NCBI GenBank assembly: GCA_002081555.1
Contig: MZNV01002923.1
Coordinates: 1-20,973, forward strand
Origin: Protostelium mycophagum
Lineage: Eukaryota > Evosea > Variosea > Protosteliida > Protosteliaceae
Direction: 5' to 3'
DNA length: 20,973 nt
This document shows positions 1 to 9,229 of the stretch, one piece after another (the first letter of the stretch is position 1; each line of letters opens with the position of its first letter). Position numbers and translations under genes: made by a program. Under the pieces are notes generated by a model. It searched no databases. It worked only from the letters and a program-made list of their open reading frames with translations, and had not been told where the DNA came from.

Positions 1-3000
1 CTATAAGTCCCACTGGTGTTTCTGCTCCTCTGTTGTTACTGTTGATTTCTATGGCTGCTGAAAAAGTAGATGATGTGGGCGTGACTACATCACGACTGAG
101 CACCTACCATTTGTCAGTGCGCATCAAATAAGACGTACGTACTCTGTAGCCATCTATAGTATCGATCTTCTTTATCATCTCAACCATTCTATCTGCATTC
201 CCTTCGTTAACAGAACCATCTGATGGTGGTGCAACTATCAGATCTACTATCACACTGCATATGTCAGAATAAACACAGTCTCAACACCCCACCTTCCAGC
301 TCTAATGTTAAATACACTCAGTCTGCTTCTTGTGATGTTCACTCTTGTCGATATATCTTGCAAGAAGCTCTCTGCATCGAATGTGGTGATGTTTCCATCC
401 ACTCTGATTGATACATTGCTTGATGTTTGTATATCAGATACGGCGCATCTGCCTCTATTTCAGCTCATGAAGGATCACAGCCACCAACCTGGCACCACAA
501 TTGAGGTAAGATTGCCATGTTACAGGGCATGAGAACATGTTCCCTGACATATCACACCGAAGGATCTTCTTGTTGAATATTGTGTCTAAGTCTCCGATTT
601 CCATGTTATCTGTGAATTGGTTTCTGCTGATATCAATGATCTCGAGGTTAGTTAATGAGGAAAGTGACGGTAGTGCTCCATTCATGTTGTTTTGGCTGAT
701 ATTTAATATCTGCAGTGGGTTGGTGATTTTAGTCATCAAATTCAAGGTCTTACTGTAAGATGAGACAGTGATGATATGGAAGGTACTGGACCAAATAACT
801 TGTTGCTGCTCAGATCCAAAACTTGCAACTTGAGTTTCTGCGATAAATCTGGTAAAGATCCTATCTGCCGTCACCACTTGATGTACTTTGTTACATTACC
901 AGTGAACTGGTTGTGGCTGATATTTAGATAAATGATGGATGGGGATCCTTTCAATACTTCAATCCCACCGGTAAATCCGTTGTTGCTAATATCCATATAA
1001 GACAGATCAGATGACATTGTGGATACGGCTCCCGTCAATTTGTTATTCTGTAGCATGACAGATGTCAGTGTACGTAAGGTGAATATTCCCGGAGGTAATG
1101 ATCCCTGCATCTGGTTGTTGGAGAGATCGAGCGATGTCAATCTCATCATATTCTCCATGCCTGAGGGTACACTTGCTGTGATCATGTTGTTCGATAAGTT
1201 GAGTGTCTACTCTGATGTCAGCATCTATAACACAGTGATTCTCGCACCTCTAACTGAGGTAGAGAGGAGATGAAAGAGATGTTAACAGGTGACAACAAAT
1301 TATGTGCCAGATTAAGCACAGTGAGACGTTTCAAGGACCCTAAGAACGGAGGAATACTTCCGACAAATTTGTTGTTCGATACATCCAGTAATTGTAGATT
1401 GTCAAGTATAGCTATAGAAGAGGGTACAAACCCTGCGAAATTATTGTTCCTCAGTGAGAGCTTCTGTAACAATGACATTCTACAACTATTAAAAATGAAA
1501 TGAGCATCACTCTTACCTCTCAAATGACAAGGTTGCAAATAGATTTTCTTCAAACTTGTTGTCAGACAGGTCCAACTATGCATGTTACCCATCGTCATAT
1601 TTCTAAAGGTACTTACCAGAACGATCTTTTGGTAATTATTCAAGAAGTCAAGCGCTCCTGAGAGTTTATTATTGCTCACATTGAAACTGATTATCTCCCG
1701 AAGATTATTGAGCCGTGGCATATCGCCTTCGAAAAGATTGTCTGCGAGGGAAAAGTTCTGCACTAGAATATGTGAGGATCCATATCGTCCCTTTTACATA
1801 CGCATTATGGCTGAGTTCAGAGTTGATGGTATCGGGCCGCTCAGTCGATTGTTATTCAGCAACAGTTGGACCAATCTTTGGCTCTTTGAAAAGTCTGGAA
1901 AGCTTCCGTTGAACTGATTCTGATTTAATCTCAACACTTGCAACCCAGACTTTTGAGATAATAGACCGTCTATCTATAATATATTATTAATAACTCGGAT
2001 ATTTCATTTTGGAGAATCGAACCTTTACCTTCCCAGATAATGAATTAAATGACAGATCGAGAGTTCCCAGAGACGTAACTCCTGCCAAACTTGGCGGAAG
2101 AACGCCTTCCAATTGGTTAGATGCCAGTTTAATGGTCACCAATTTGGATGGTAATGCCGGAATTGATCCGTTGAGATTGTTGTTACTCAGGGATAATTCT
2201 ACCAGCTGGAAATATCAACACGGACTCGCCTTGGAACGATTTGCAGACAAGTATATTGAGACATCACATTTTGGTACCGATCTAAACGTGGTATGGCTCC
2301 TGTGAAGAAGTTTGAAGATAGATCGACATTCGTTAGAAATCGATTGACAGGGACAAAAACTGGTCCAGTGAAATGATTGTTCTGCAGATCTACAACTGTC
2401 AACCACGTAATGATATCGTTATTGTACAAACATAAGACTTGCAAGGAGTTCGAATTCTGCACAAACTGTGGAATCTACAACGCCTCAGTTCTCCGTGAAT
2501 CATGGGATTGTTGACACTCACTTGCCCGACTAAATTATTGTTTGCTAGATTGATCTTTTTCAGGTTTGTCATCCCAGTGATATTTGGAATAACAGCCAGA
2601 AGATTTTGGCTGAGATCCAGAATTGTCAAGTATTTGTTATTCACAAAGTAATCAGGTGTATTTCCTGTCAATCTATTCCTATCGAGATATAGCTGAAATA
2701 CTCAGATAAAGAAACATCGTGAATTTTTGTGCAGAGATCACCTCTTTGAGTTTTGATTGACGCATGTCAGGGATCTCATTAGTGAGAAAATTCGTGGATA
2801 AATTCAACTGACAGGTGTCAGATAGGGATAGATCTGAAGGACTTGCCATCTCTAATTTTGGCAACTGTCCGATATCTGGGGTAATGGGACCGCGTAATTG
2901 TGCACTATCGAGGATCATCTCTTCCAAGTTGACTAATTTAGACATGGATTTTGGCATGGAAGTGAATGATGAGTGAGAGGCCTTGAAACTTTCCAAAGAA

Positions 3001-4041
3001 GTCGCTTCATTGATCGAATCGGGTATCGGCCCTACAACGTTGTAGATGATCAAAAATAGTCATATATAAACTCACCGCTGATGAGATTGTCATCCATCAC
3101 TAAGATCTTCAATTTCTTCAGTCTGTGAAACTCAAAGAGGACACCTGAGATGCTATGATGATTAAGACTGTTCGAACATATAGCTAGCCTATTTATTCCA
3201 CGGTGCATTCTGAGGTTGCGAGGATTTACACTGAAGCATCCCAGTATTATCCGGAGTAAACCTTCGCAGGCCTCAAAATACCGGGTACAAATGGCCTACT
3301 ATACGGGATTCTGCAATCTTACCGAGTCGAAAAGATTCTCATGTATTCAAGTTGGTCACAATTGGAAAAATCCGGCAAAAGGCCTTGCATCTTATTGTTG
3401 TAGATGAAAATCTCAAATAATTTCGTCCAGAGACGGACCAGTGGAGTGATGGTGCCGTCCATTCTATAGTTATCTTCGATGTAAAAATTCCTCATATTGA
3501 CCAGTTTTCCAAAGCTGTCAGGAACCTCCATGAGATCAATGACATGAATGGGTAAAGGACTCACCCCACCGGACAACTCGTTGTTAGAAAGATCCCAATA
3601 GGTTATTTGCGGCATTCCTTCGACCATCTCATCGCACATTCTACCGTAGATGTAGTTAGAACCCAGATCGAATTTCTTGAGATTGGGAAAATTCCAGATG
3701 CTGACGGTGCAGGGTATGGTTCCGTTCAAATAATTATCATTCATGAAAATTGAGTATATGGAACCTGAGTGTCAGATCAACATTTTGGACATGATTGATC
3801 GTACATAGATGTTACCGTCTTCATTGCACTCGATTCCAAAGTAGCCATCACAGTAATCATCCTCTTCGAACCACCCACTATTATCGAACCACTCATCACC
3901 TTCGCACTCATCAGCGTCTCATCCAGCCGCACTCTCACCTTGGAACACGCGGTACAGTTGTACGAGGGCGTCTTTCTCAGGTTGATTCCACGCCGCAACA
4001 GAGCTAACGAACGTTAAGAACAGCAGGTATCTCTTGTCCAT
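1..4041 (-). CDS. Secreted/membrane leucine-rich-repeat protein, 3' end outside window
   Basis: The gene is read on the minus strand. The chosen ATG at 4041 gives MDKRYLLFLTFVSSVAAW, a clear signal peptide; an in-frame upstream ATG would bury it. An LRR N-terminal cap follows, with a Cys pair in CDGYFGIEC. About 33 plant-type LRRs come next, with units such as LDLSNNELSG, LNLSTNFLTN and LDVSNNKFVG. The repeats end in a Cys-containing cap near 470-530. After it, spliced exons at about 455-60 encode a beta-rich segment with VFNIRAGSVIVDLIV, then a Ser/Asn/Thr-rich stalk ending PVGLI at the edge. A membrane segment, and perhaps a cytoplasmic kinase, would be expected beyond position 1; that is inference. 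Early exons are 3939-4041, 3816-3899, 3565-3764 and 3323-3525. At least 15 introns of about 36-92 nt are needed. The structure at 3054-3322 is uncertain. The likely role is extracellular recognition or adhesion. The ligand is unknown. Confidence 0.85.
2808..2846 (-). other. 39-nt in-frame GC-AG intron in the LRR gene
   Basis: On the minus strand the segment starts GCAAGT, the usual donor of GC-AG introns, and ends CCTGTCAG. Its 39 nt are a multiple of three without a stop, so it reads through as coding. Read through, it inserts 13 residues that break an LRR. Removed, the repeat becomes KLEMLNLSTNFLTNEIP, a perfect LRR. The evidence is the repeat pattern alone; no transcript was seen. Confidence 0.6.
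3526..3564 (-). other. 39-nt in-frame GT-AG intron in the LRR gene
   Basis: On the minus strand it starts GTGAGTCC and ends CATGGAG. It is stop-free and a multiple of three. Excising it turns a disrupted repeat into ELSGGVPDSFGKL, the expected LRR continuation. A 39-nt intron at 3900-3938 in the same gene is required because the frame otherwise stops, which supports this size class. Confidence 0.65.
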
Positions 4042-4430
4042 CTTGCGGAAGAATAAAAATAGGCGAAGACTGATGTGCATATGCGCGCAGTACACCCCAG
4101 ACATTTCCGTGCAAAAAATCAAAAGCAAAAATGACATGTTCATCAATGTTCGAGGAGATTTCCCAACGATTCTAGATCCGCACGCGATGCTCCACTGATT
4201 ATAAAAATGCGTCAATTCCCTTCAATAATGGAGCAAATATTTGCTGCATTTAATAAATAATATGAAAATTTAATTATATTCAAAGAACAGAAGAACGGGA
4301 CATTTCACTCAGAGAGGTTTTTATTTTGTTGGATATTATTTGTGAGAGCACACTTTAGTTTTTTCAAAACGAATTGAATAGAAATATATTTCGATTGAAA
4401 TGGTCATTAGCATGTTCGATTGCTCACAAC

Positions 4431-4460
4431 TATTGTATCATGATACAATATTGTATCATG
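4431..4460. repeat. Overlapping palindromes
   Basis: TATTGTATCATGATACAATA at 4431-4450 equals its own reverse complement. A second palindrome, TGATACAATATTGTATCA, overlaps it at 4441-4458, so the half-site TTGTATCA occurs three times in alternating orientation. It lies in the divergent promoter region about 400 bp upstream of the LRR start. It could bind a dimeric regulator or form a cruciform; the function is unknown. Confidence 0.7.
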
Positions 4461-4990
4461 ATTATATGATTCAGAATAACAGAGTTTCCCACTTCTTCGA
4501 CTTCCAGTTTAAGCCTTCTGCTTATGCAGCTGCAGCTAAGACTTGCATCTTAGTTGTGCAGAAATCCCACACGCATTTGATGCACTCAACTCAGCACAAG
4601 CAGATCGTTCAATTGAAGGACCAAATATATTATAATTCAATTGACAATCGTCCAGCACTCACCTTCAACGGAAATCACAAAATACTCAACGATCTTCCAC
4701 GGACATCTCCTCACTGTCAGAGTTTTGATGTGGATGTTGAAACTCACTGCGCAGGATCACAGCCATGACTGAGCTTGGCGTATGATGTGTTGAGTTGTAG
4801 ATATTAATACCAGAGTTTTGGGCTGCCTCACGTGACAAGCACCACGAAGAAAGAGAACGAACTTTTCACCAGACCCTCTTTAAAGAGGGAGAAACTCAAG
4901 TTTCAAAGAATCCAAAGGAGTGTGACGCACAGTGTGACATTCCAAAAAATGTGACCTCTGAACTCCTTGAATTTTCGCTCAACCAATTTT

Positions 4991-5050
4991 TGGTGATGAA
5001 CACGTTAAAAAACATTAACGAGATTTTTAACGTTCGTGGAATCTGACCAA
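4991..5050. repeat. Dispersed repeat, copy A
   Basis: This copy shares the exact 15-mer CGAGATTTTTAACGT (5019-5033) and GAACAC(G/A)TTAA (4998-5008) with copy B at 20277-20330, in the same order and orientation, with further weaker similarity. Copy A also has an internal inverted repeat, ACGTTAAAAA against TTTTTAACGT. It lies about 270 bp upstream of the five-pass membrane gene. Confidence 0.55.
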
Positions 5051-5302
5051 ACTCTGCAATAAAATAAATTTGAACGAAGAGAGGCTGCAGCTTCGTCCTG
5101 CTGAAGGTAAAGAGTCCGTTTGCAGGTGAAGAAGTGGCGGTTGTCCGCATCGAAAAAATGTTCTTGCAAAGTCTGAAAATGTTGCAGTGTTTGTGAAATT
5201 CGCTGAAATTTCGTTGTTTTCAGAGTTTTTTGTTCCTCGCTTGTCACAACATCAACCCCGATCACTTTTCCATCAAAGAACCACAGAAGACACGAACACA
5301 CC

Positions 5303-7401
5303 ATGTTAAACGACACGAAACGCACCATATTTTTATGTCTATTATCTTTAGCTGTGGCAAAGGGTATGACAGAGCATGCTGATTAGACCTGATTTTTTGC
5401 AGCCAACTTGGCCTCTTCCATTGGTGGCAGTAACCCCAGATCAAAACTTGGCGGCGGCAGTGTAAATGCCACCTTCTGTGGTCTCGATACAAACAATGAA
5501 TGTCAGTGGGGACCTTATGCATTGGTGAGATGAAACTTCCTCCTATCGACAGACACTTACATAATGCAGTCCCTGGCACAAATATCTTTACCCTTCGCCA
5601 TTTTGGCTATTATTTGCCTCGTTTCCATTCCCCTTTTTATAATTGGTCGATATGCATTCGGCTGCTGTGGAGGTAGACGCCCTGCCCCAGGTACCATGTT
5701 CTTTGGCCAAAGTGCCTGGTGAGTTTGGAAATACATTACGGAAGGTTACTCATGATTATCAGCTTTGGTAGGATCAACAAGAACGAAACTTACCGCCGTT
5801 ACCCCAAATACGAGATATGGGCTGTCATCTTCACGATGGCCTTCCTCTTTGTGGCTGCGATGTCAGTAATCCCTCTGACATCATCACATAGAACATCCCA
5901 ACATCCGGCGCTTTGCGCCACAATGTGTTGATAGCATGAGCACCACCTTTTCCCTCTATCCTTTCATCTCATTTCTCACATGTTTCAGAGTTTGCATGAT
6001 CGTGGGATTAGTAGGAAATGCCTCTGTACATTCAGGAATAAATACTTCATTCGACACCGTCACTACAACACTAGACCTTTTCTCCGCCAAGGTGACACGT
6101 CAACGCGACACCATCACGACATCTTTTAACCTCTTAACAGCTCAACTCCGCTGTGGAAGGGGTGAATAGCATACCACAAGCCAATACGAGCGCCATCGCT
6201 AGCGTAACGAACTCACTTCTCGGTAAGTACCACACTCGGATTTTAAGACAACCCACGTGCTTCTACATTTAATCTCAACCAGGTTTCGCCAAAAATACCA
6301 CCAATGTGTCTGCACAAATTCGAGATGCTAAAGACACCTACGAACCGGCACGTTCGGGTGTGACCATTGTGGTCCTCATCTTTCCCGCCATTTTTATCCT
6401 CTTTGCGGCGGTTGGTGGAATCTTCCGCCTTCCAAAGATCATCTACGTGGCTTTTTACTTCACCTTCTTCGTGTCTATACTGCTGTGGCTGGCCACAGGA
6501 ATATATGTGGCCGTTGCCGTGATGGCTCTTGACGGCTGCAACACTGCAGGTATACTTCTATTGATTTTACCGAAAATCGAAATTAAATTTGCTCAGGGCC
6601 GTATGTGGCTGGTCTGAGATCCCTTCCCTCCAATGAAGTGCCCAGCGACCCCATACCGCAGTTCGTCGCGTGTTCTAACAGCGCCCAGTTCGGTTCTTAC
6701 CGTACTCTGGCCGAAGACACCCAAAACGCCCTGCGCTCTGCCGTCTGCAATACTCAAGGGCAGATATGCCAATCTTCGGGCCAAACTTGCTCATCTACAA
6801 CGTGTACAAATGGAGACTACAAAGCTTCACTTGCCACCATCATAAACGACGACGGCGGTGTACAGAGAACGGCCACGGCCTGCGCAGATTCTTGTACAAA
6901 TGCGAATCTTAAATCTGCGACAGCCGGCCTCGTCACCTTGGTGAATTACGCGGAGAAATACGATGGGATATACTATGAGGATCTGTTACCAGTAATCAAC
7001 TGTACAATCGTAAACCCAGCTATAGACACTGTCGTCGCACAAGTCTGCGGAAACGCCTCGTGAGTTTTAGAATTCGATTTCTGTTTTCCAACAGAGTTTT
7101 ATTGTAGTAAAGATCGGAATTTATAGGTGCAAGTCTGCCCCAAACTTGTGCCAAATCGTCCTGAACAACACTGATGTTCTGCAGTACCGGTACGAATAAT
7201 GTAGCCGGTGTATTTTTGGCTCTTGCTATTCTGGAGGTCTTCATCACCACAGCAACACTCATGTCCTATAAGAGGTGGAGAAGACAACCAGAAGAGATGA
7301 TGAGACCCACGCATGATGCCAAGCTGCCACAGTTTGAGCTGGCCGAGATGCCACCCGCTTACGTCCCTCAGAGCATGAATTCGAGAGAGAGAGTGATCTG
7401 A
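5303..7401 (+). CDS. Five-pass membrane protein of prominin/tweety-like topology
   Basis: Ten exons join in frame: 5303-5363, 5403-5524, 5570-5718, 5763-5861, 5989-6091, 6141-6222, 6283-6549, 6597-7059, 7127-7147 and 7185-7401. They total 1584 nt, or 527 residues. The order is a signal peptide, a short N-terminal ectodomain with two Cys, TM1 (FAILAIICLVSIPLF), a short cytosolic loop with GCCGG, TM2, an extracellular loop with NxS/T sites, TM3, a short turn, TM4, a Cys-rich extracellular loop of about 150 residues, TM5 (VFLALAILEVFITTATLM), and a cytosolic tail with a PPAY motif. Prominin and tweety families share this layout: five TMs, two large outer loops and cysteines after TM1. Some tweety proteins also carry a PPxY site for Nedd4-type ligases. 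The family call rests on topology, not sequence identity. The two splices around 7127-7184 are the least certain. Confidence 0.75.
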
Positions 7402-7812
7402 TATAAATAAATACATAAGAATGACTCGATTCTTTTCGAAATTTAAAGTGATGAAATTGCCGCTCAAAGTTCTGAAGAGTTGTAGATCGCCCTGGCTTCG
7501 TCAAGGGCAACGTATGGGTCTTCGTCGTTACTGCATTCTAGCATGTCAATTGCAAAGTTTGAAAGAGGCAACAAAACAACCATAACCAAATCATCTCAAT
7601 AGGACGTTTCGGCACTAAAGAACCCCAGTGCTGATTTGGTGATTTAACAAAGCTTGGAATTAATCTTGCGAACTACAACGGTCTAAAATAATTATCTGCT
7701 GAGTCACGTTGCAAAGATATCCCTTTTGATATCCTTACTCATCACCTCCAAGATCAGGTCGATCATATTACGAAAAGGTGAGTGAGGCGAAGACAATGTG
7801 GAACTGTTGTTT
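7402..7812. other. Intergenic spacer, five-pass gene to TRAP-beta gene
   Basis: These 411 bp lie between two genes on the plus strand. An AATAAA hexamer occurs just after the upstream stop, at 7406-7411. I see no coding frame with family features and no clear promoter element. The open frames on the minus strand here are antisense to, or run into, the upstream gene. Confidence 0.6.
7406..7411 (+). other. Possible polyadenylation signal AATAAA
   Basis: AATAAA lies five bases after the TGA of the five-pass membrane gene, in an AT-rich stretch. The position implies a very short 3' UTR if it is used. Confidence 0.4.
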
Positions 7813-8574
7813 ATGAAAGGACAGATGATGAAGATCGCCGCTTTCTTATTAGTCTTGGCTGTCGCCGCCCAAGCTCACTTGATCGTCCACAAGTCTGTTC
7901 TCTCTGAGAATGTCATTTTGGACCAAGAACTTCACATCAACGTTCAAATCTACAATGTTGGCGAAACGTGAGTCTCTTCTTTTAAAAACACATTTTTTCA
8001 ATCATGAATCCTGGGTGATCCCTTCGTTAGGGTCGCTTATGACATCAAATTGAACGACACAACCTGGGCTCCCGAATACTTCCACAACGAAGATGGACTT
8101 CACGTCGCCCAATGGGAGAAGCTCGCTGCGTAAGTCTTTCGTTTTGCAAGCCACGATCTGTTTAGACATACTTGTGAAATCGAAAAAACTTTAACGGTCA
8201 TATGGCACATATTCTGATCGTTTTTCCAGCGGAGAGAACATCAACCACACCTACACCTTGAAGCCACTCCTCGCCGGTGGATTTGAGAACCAACCCGCCT
8301 TTGTCTCATACAAGAGCGGCAGCGAGAACGCCGAAGTCCAATACGTCCGCTCTACCTCTTTCCGTGGTGTCTGGGTCGAGACAGCCGCTGAAAACGCCAA
8401 GCGCCTCGCTCCTCGCTACGTACGACTTTCTTTTTCTCATCAAGATCTGTTCTGATATATTTACAGAAGGAATGGTTCATCTTCATCATTCTGTGCGCCA
8501 TTCTGAGTGTACCTGCCTACCTCGTCTTTGGAAAGAAGAAGGCACCCGTCACCCGCAGAGCAGGAAGAAGATAG
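7813..8574 (+). CDS. SSR2: Translocon-associated protein subunit beta (TRAP-beta, SSR2)
   Basis: Four exons (7813-7967, 8031-8129, 8230-8419, 8467-8574) join in frame to 552 nt, or 183 residues, the size typical of TRAP-beta. The order is an N-terminal signal peptide (KIAAFLLVLAVAAQA), a lumenal beta-sandwich domain beginning HLIVHKSVLSE, one C-terminal membrane span (WFIFIILCAILSVPAYLVF) and a short basic tail with KKK. TRAP is the ER complex that sits beside Sec61 and assists translocation of certain nascent chains; beta is a single-pass subunit. NxT sites (NDT, NHT) are compatible with N-glycosylation. ATG 7813 is used, but the in-frame ATGs at 7825 and 7828 would leave a shorter signal peptide. 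All three introns are GT-AG, 47-100 nt. Confidence 0.92.
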
Positions 8575-8582
8575 AGCACTTT

Positions 8583-8588
8583 AATAAA
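8583..8588 (+). other. Possible polyadenylation signal AATAAA
   Basis: AATAAA lies nine bases after the TAG of the TRAP-beta gene, in the sense orientation. The same close spacing is seen for the upstream five-pass gene, suggesting short 3' UTRs in this genome. Confidence 0.45.
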
Positions 8589-8744
8589 TGCATCGGAGTG
8601 TACTTTTGTTCTTTTTGTTCGTTCATCGGGTCTTTCGCTGATGGGTCTCTCAGCAACAAAGGTGTCGCTTTTCTTGACTTCGTTGCCACGGCAGTATCCA
8701 CCCACACTTATATAATACAATTTGAGGGTGTGCACCCACAAAGA

Positions 8745-8760
8745 AACAGCTGCAGCTGTT
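8745..8760. repeat. Perfect 16-bp palindrome with nested CAGCTG
   Basis: AACAGCTGCAGCTGTT equals its reverse complement and contains two CAGCTG E-box-type hexamers. It is upstream of the RhoGAP gene. A regulatory role is possible but not shown. Confidence 0.6.
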
Positions 8761-9229
8761 CAAGGGAAAAACTAAATTCTCGGTCAGACACACCAATCTC
8801 TGCGCAGAAATAAAGTGCCTGTGTCAGGGTTTTTCTTGTGGAACTCGATGCGTGGCTTCAAATCCTTAAACTTGTCATCTGTCAGCCACCTCCCCTACTA
8901 AGTCTGCACATATAGGAAACAAAAGAACCATCCCCGAGGTTCACTCTGCAACCTATTCACCCATCTTTCACCTCTTCATGGGCCGGGAATTTGTTCGGGC
9001 ACTGTGGAGCCGCTTACCACTCCAAGTTTGTCTTTCTAAAGAGAGTAACTGACGAAGGTTGATGGTACGATTGGAAAGCAGAAGCCTAAGTGACGTTTTG
9101 CACCTCATTTTTCGGCATTCCCGGAACTCTCTTGGACCCACTCTGGGATTTTTTTTTCCGCAAGCAGATATTGGCGAACAGACCACTGGCAAAACAAACA
9201 CAACATCGAATCAGGCTAACACAAGAATA

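Larger units (their letters stand above)
4042..5302. other. Divergent intergenic spacer between the LRR and five-pass membrane genes
   Basis: These 1.26 kb separate two divergently transcribed genes and should hold both promoters. I could not identify core promoter elements with confidence. Visible structures are a 20-bp perfect palindrome at 4431-4450, a hairpin at 4533-4556 (CTAAGA/TCTTAG core stem, extendable by three pairs including one G-T), and one copy of a dispersed repeat at 4991-5050. A 122-codon open frame at 4400-4768 has no recognisable domain and is not called. Confidence 0.6.
8575..9229. other. Intergenic spacer, TRAP-beta to RhoGAP gene
   Basis: These 655 bp begin with the TRAP-beta 3' UTR (AATAAA at 8583-8588). 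A 16-bp perfect palindrome, AACAGCTGCAGCTGTT, lies at 8745-8760. Its core CAGCTGCAGCT also occurs at 4527-4537. A T-run at 9150-9158 is notable. No convincing gene is seen; the frame that runs on from the TRAP-beta exon is read-through. Confidence 0.6.

Noticed and set aside
2009-2046. Minus-strand GGTTCGATTCTCC as a second tRNA B-box
   Set aside because: It lies just after an LRR-gene donor, has no pairing stem and no tRNA context. A chance match.
4400-4768. 122-codon plus-strand open frame in the spacer
   Set aside because: It has no domain, odd composition and spans the palindromes and hairpin. A chance open frame in AT-rich DNA is the simpler reading.
5005-5328. 107-codon minus-strand frame upstream of the five-pass gene
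   Set aside because: It overlaps the signal-peptide exon on the other strand and the repeat copy, with no recognisable domain.
8277-8813. 178-codon plus-strand frame
   Set aside because: It is a second frame of TRAP-beta exons 3 and 4 running into the 3' UTR. The TRAP-beta frame explains the sequence.
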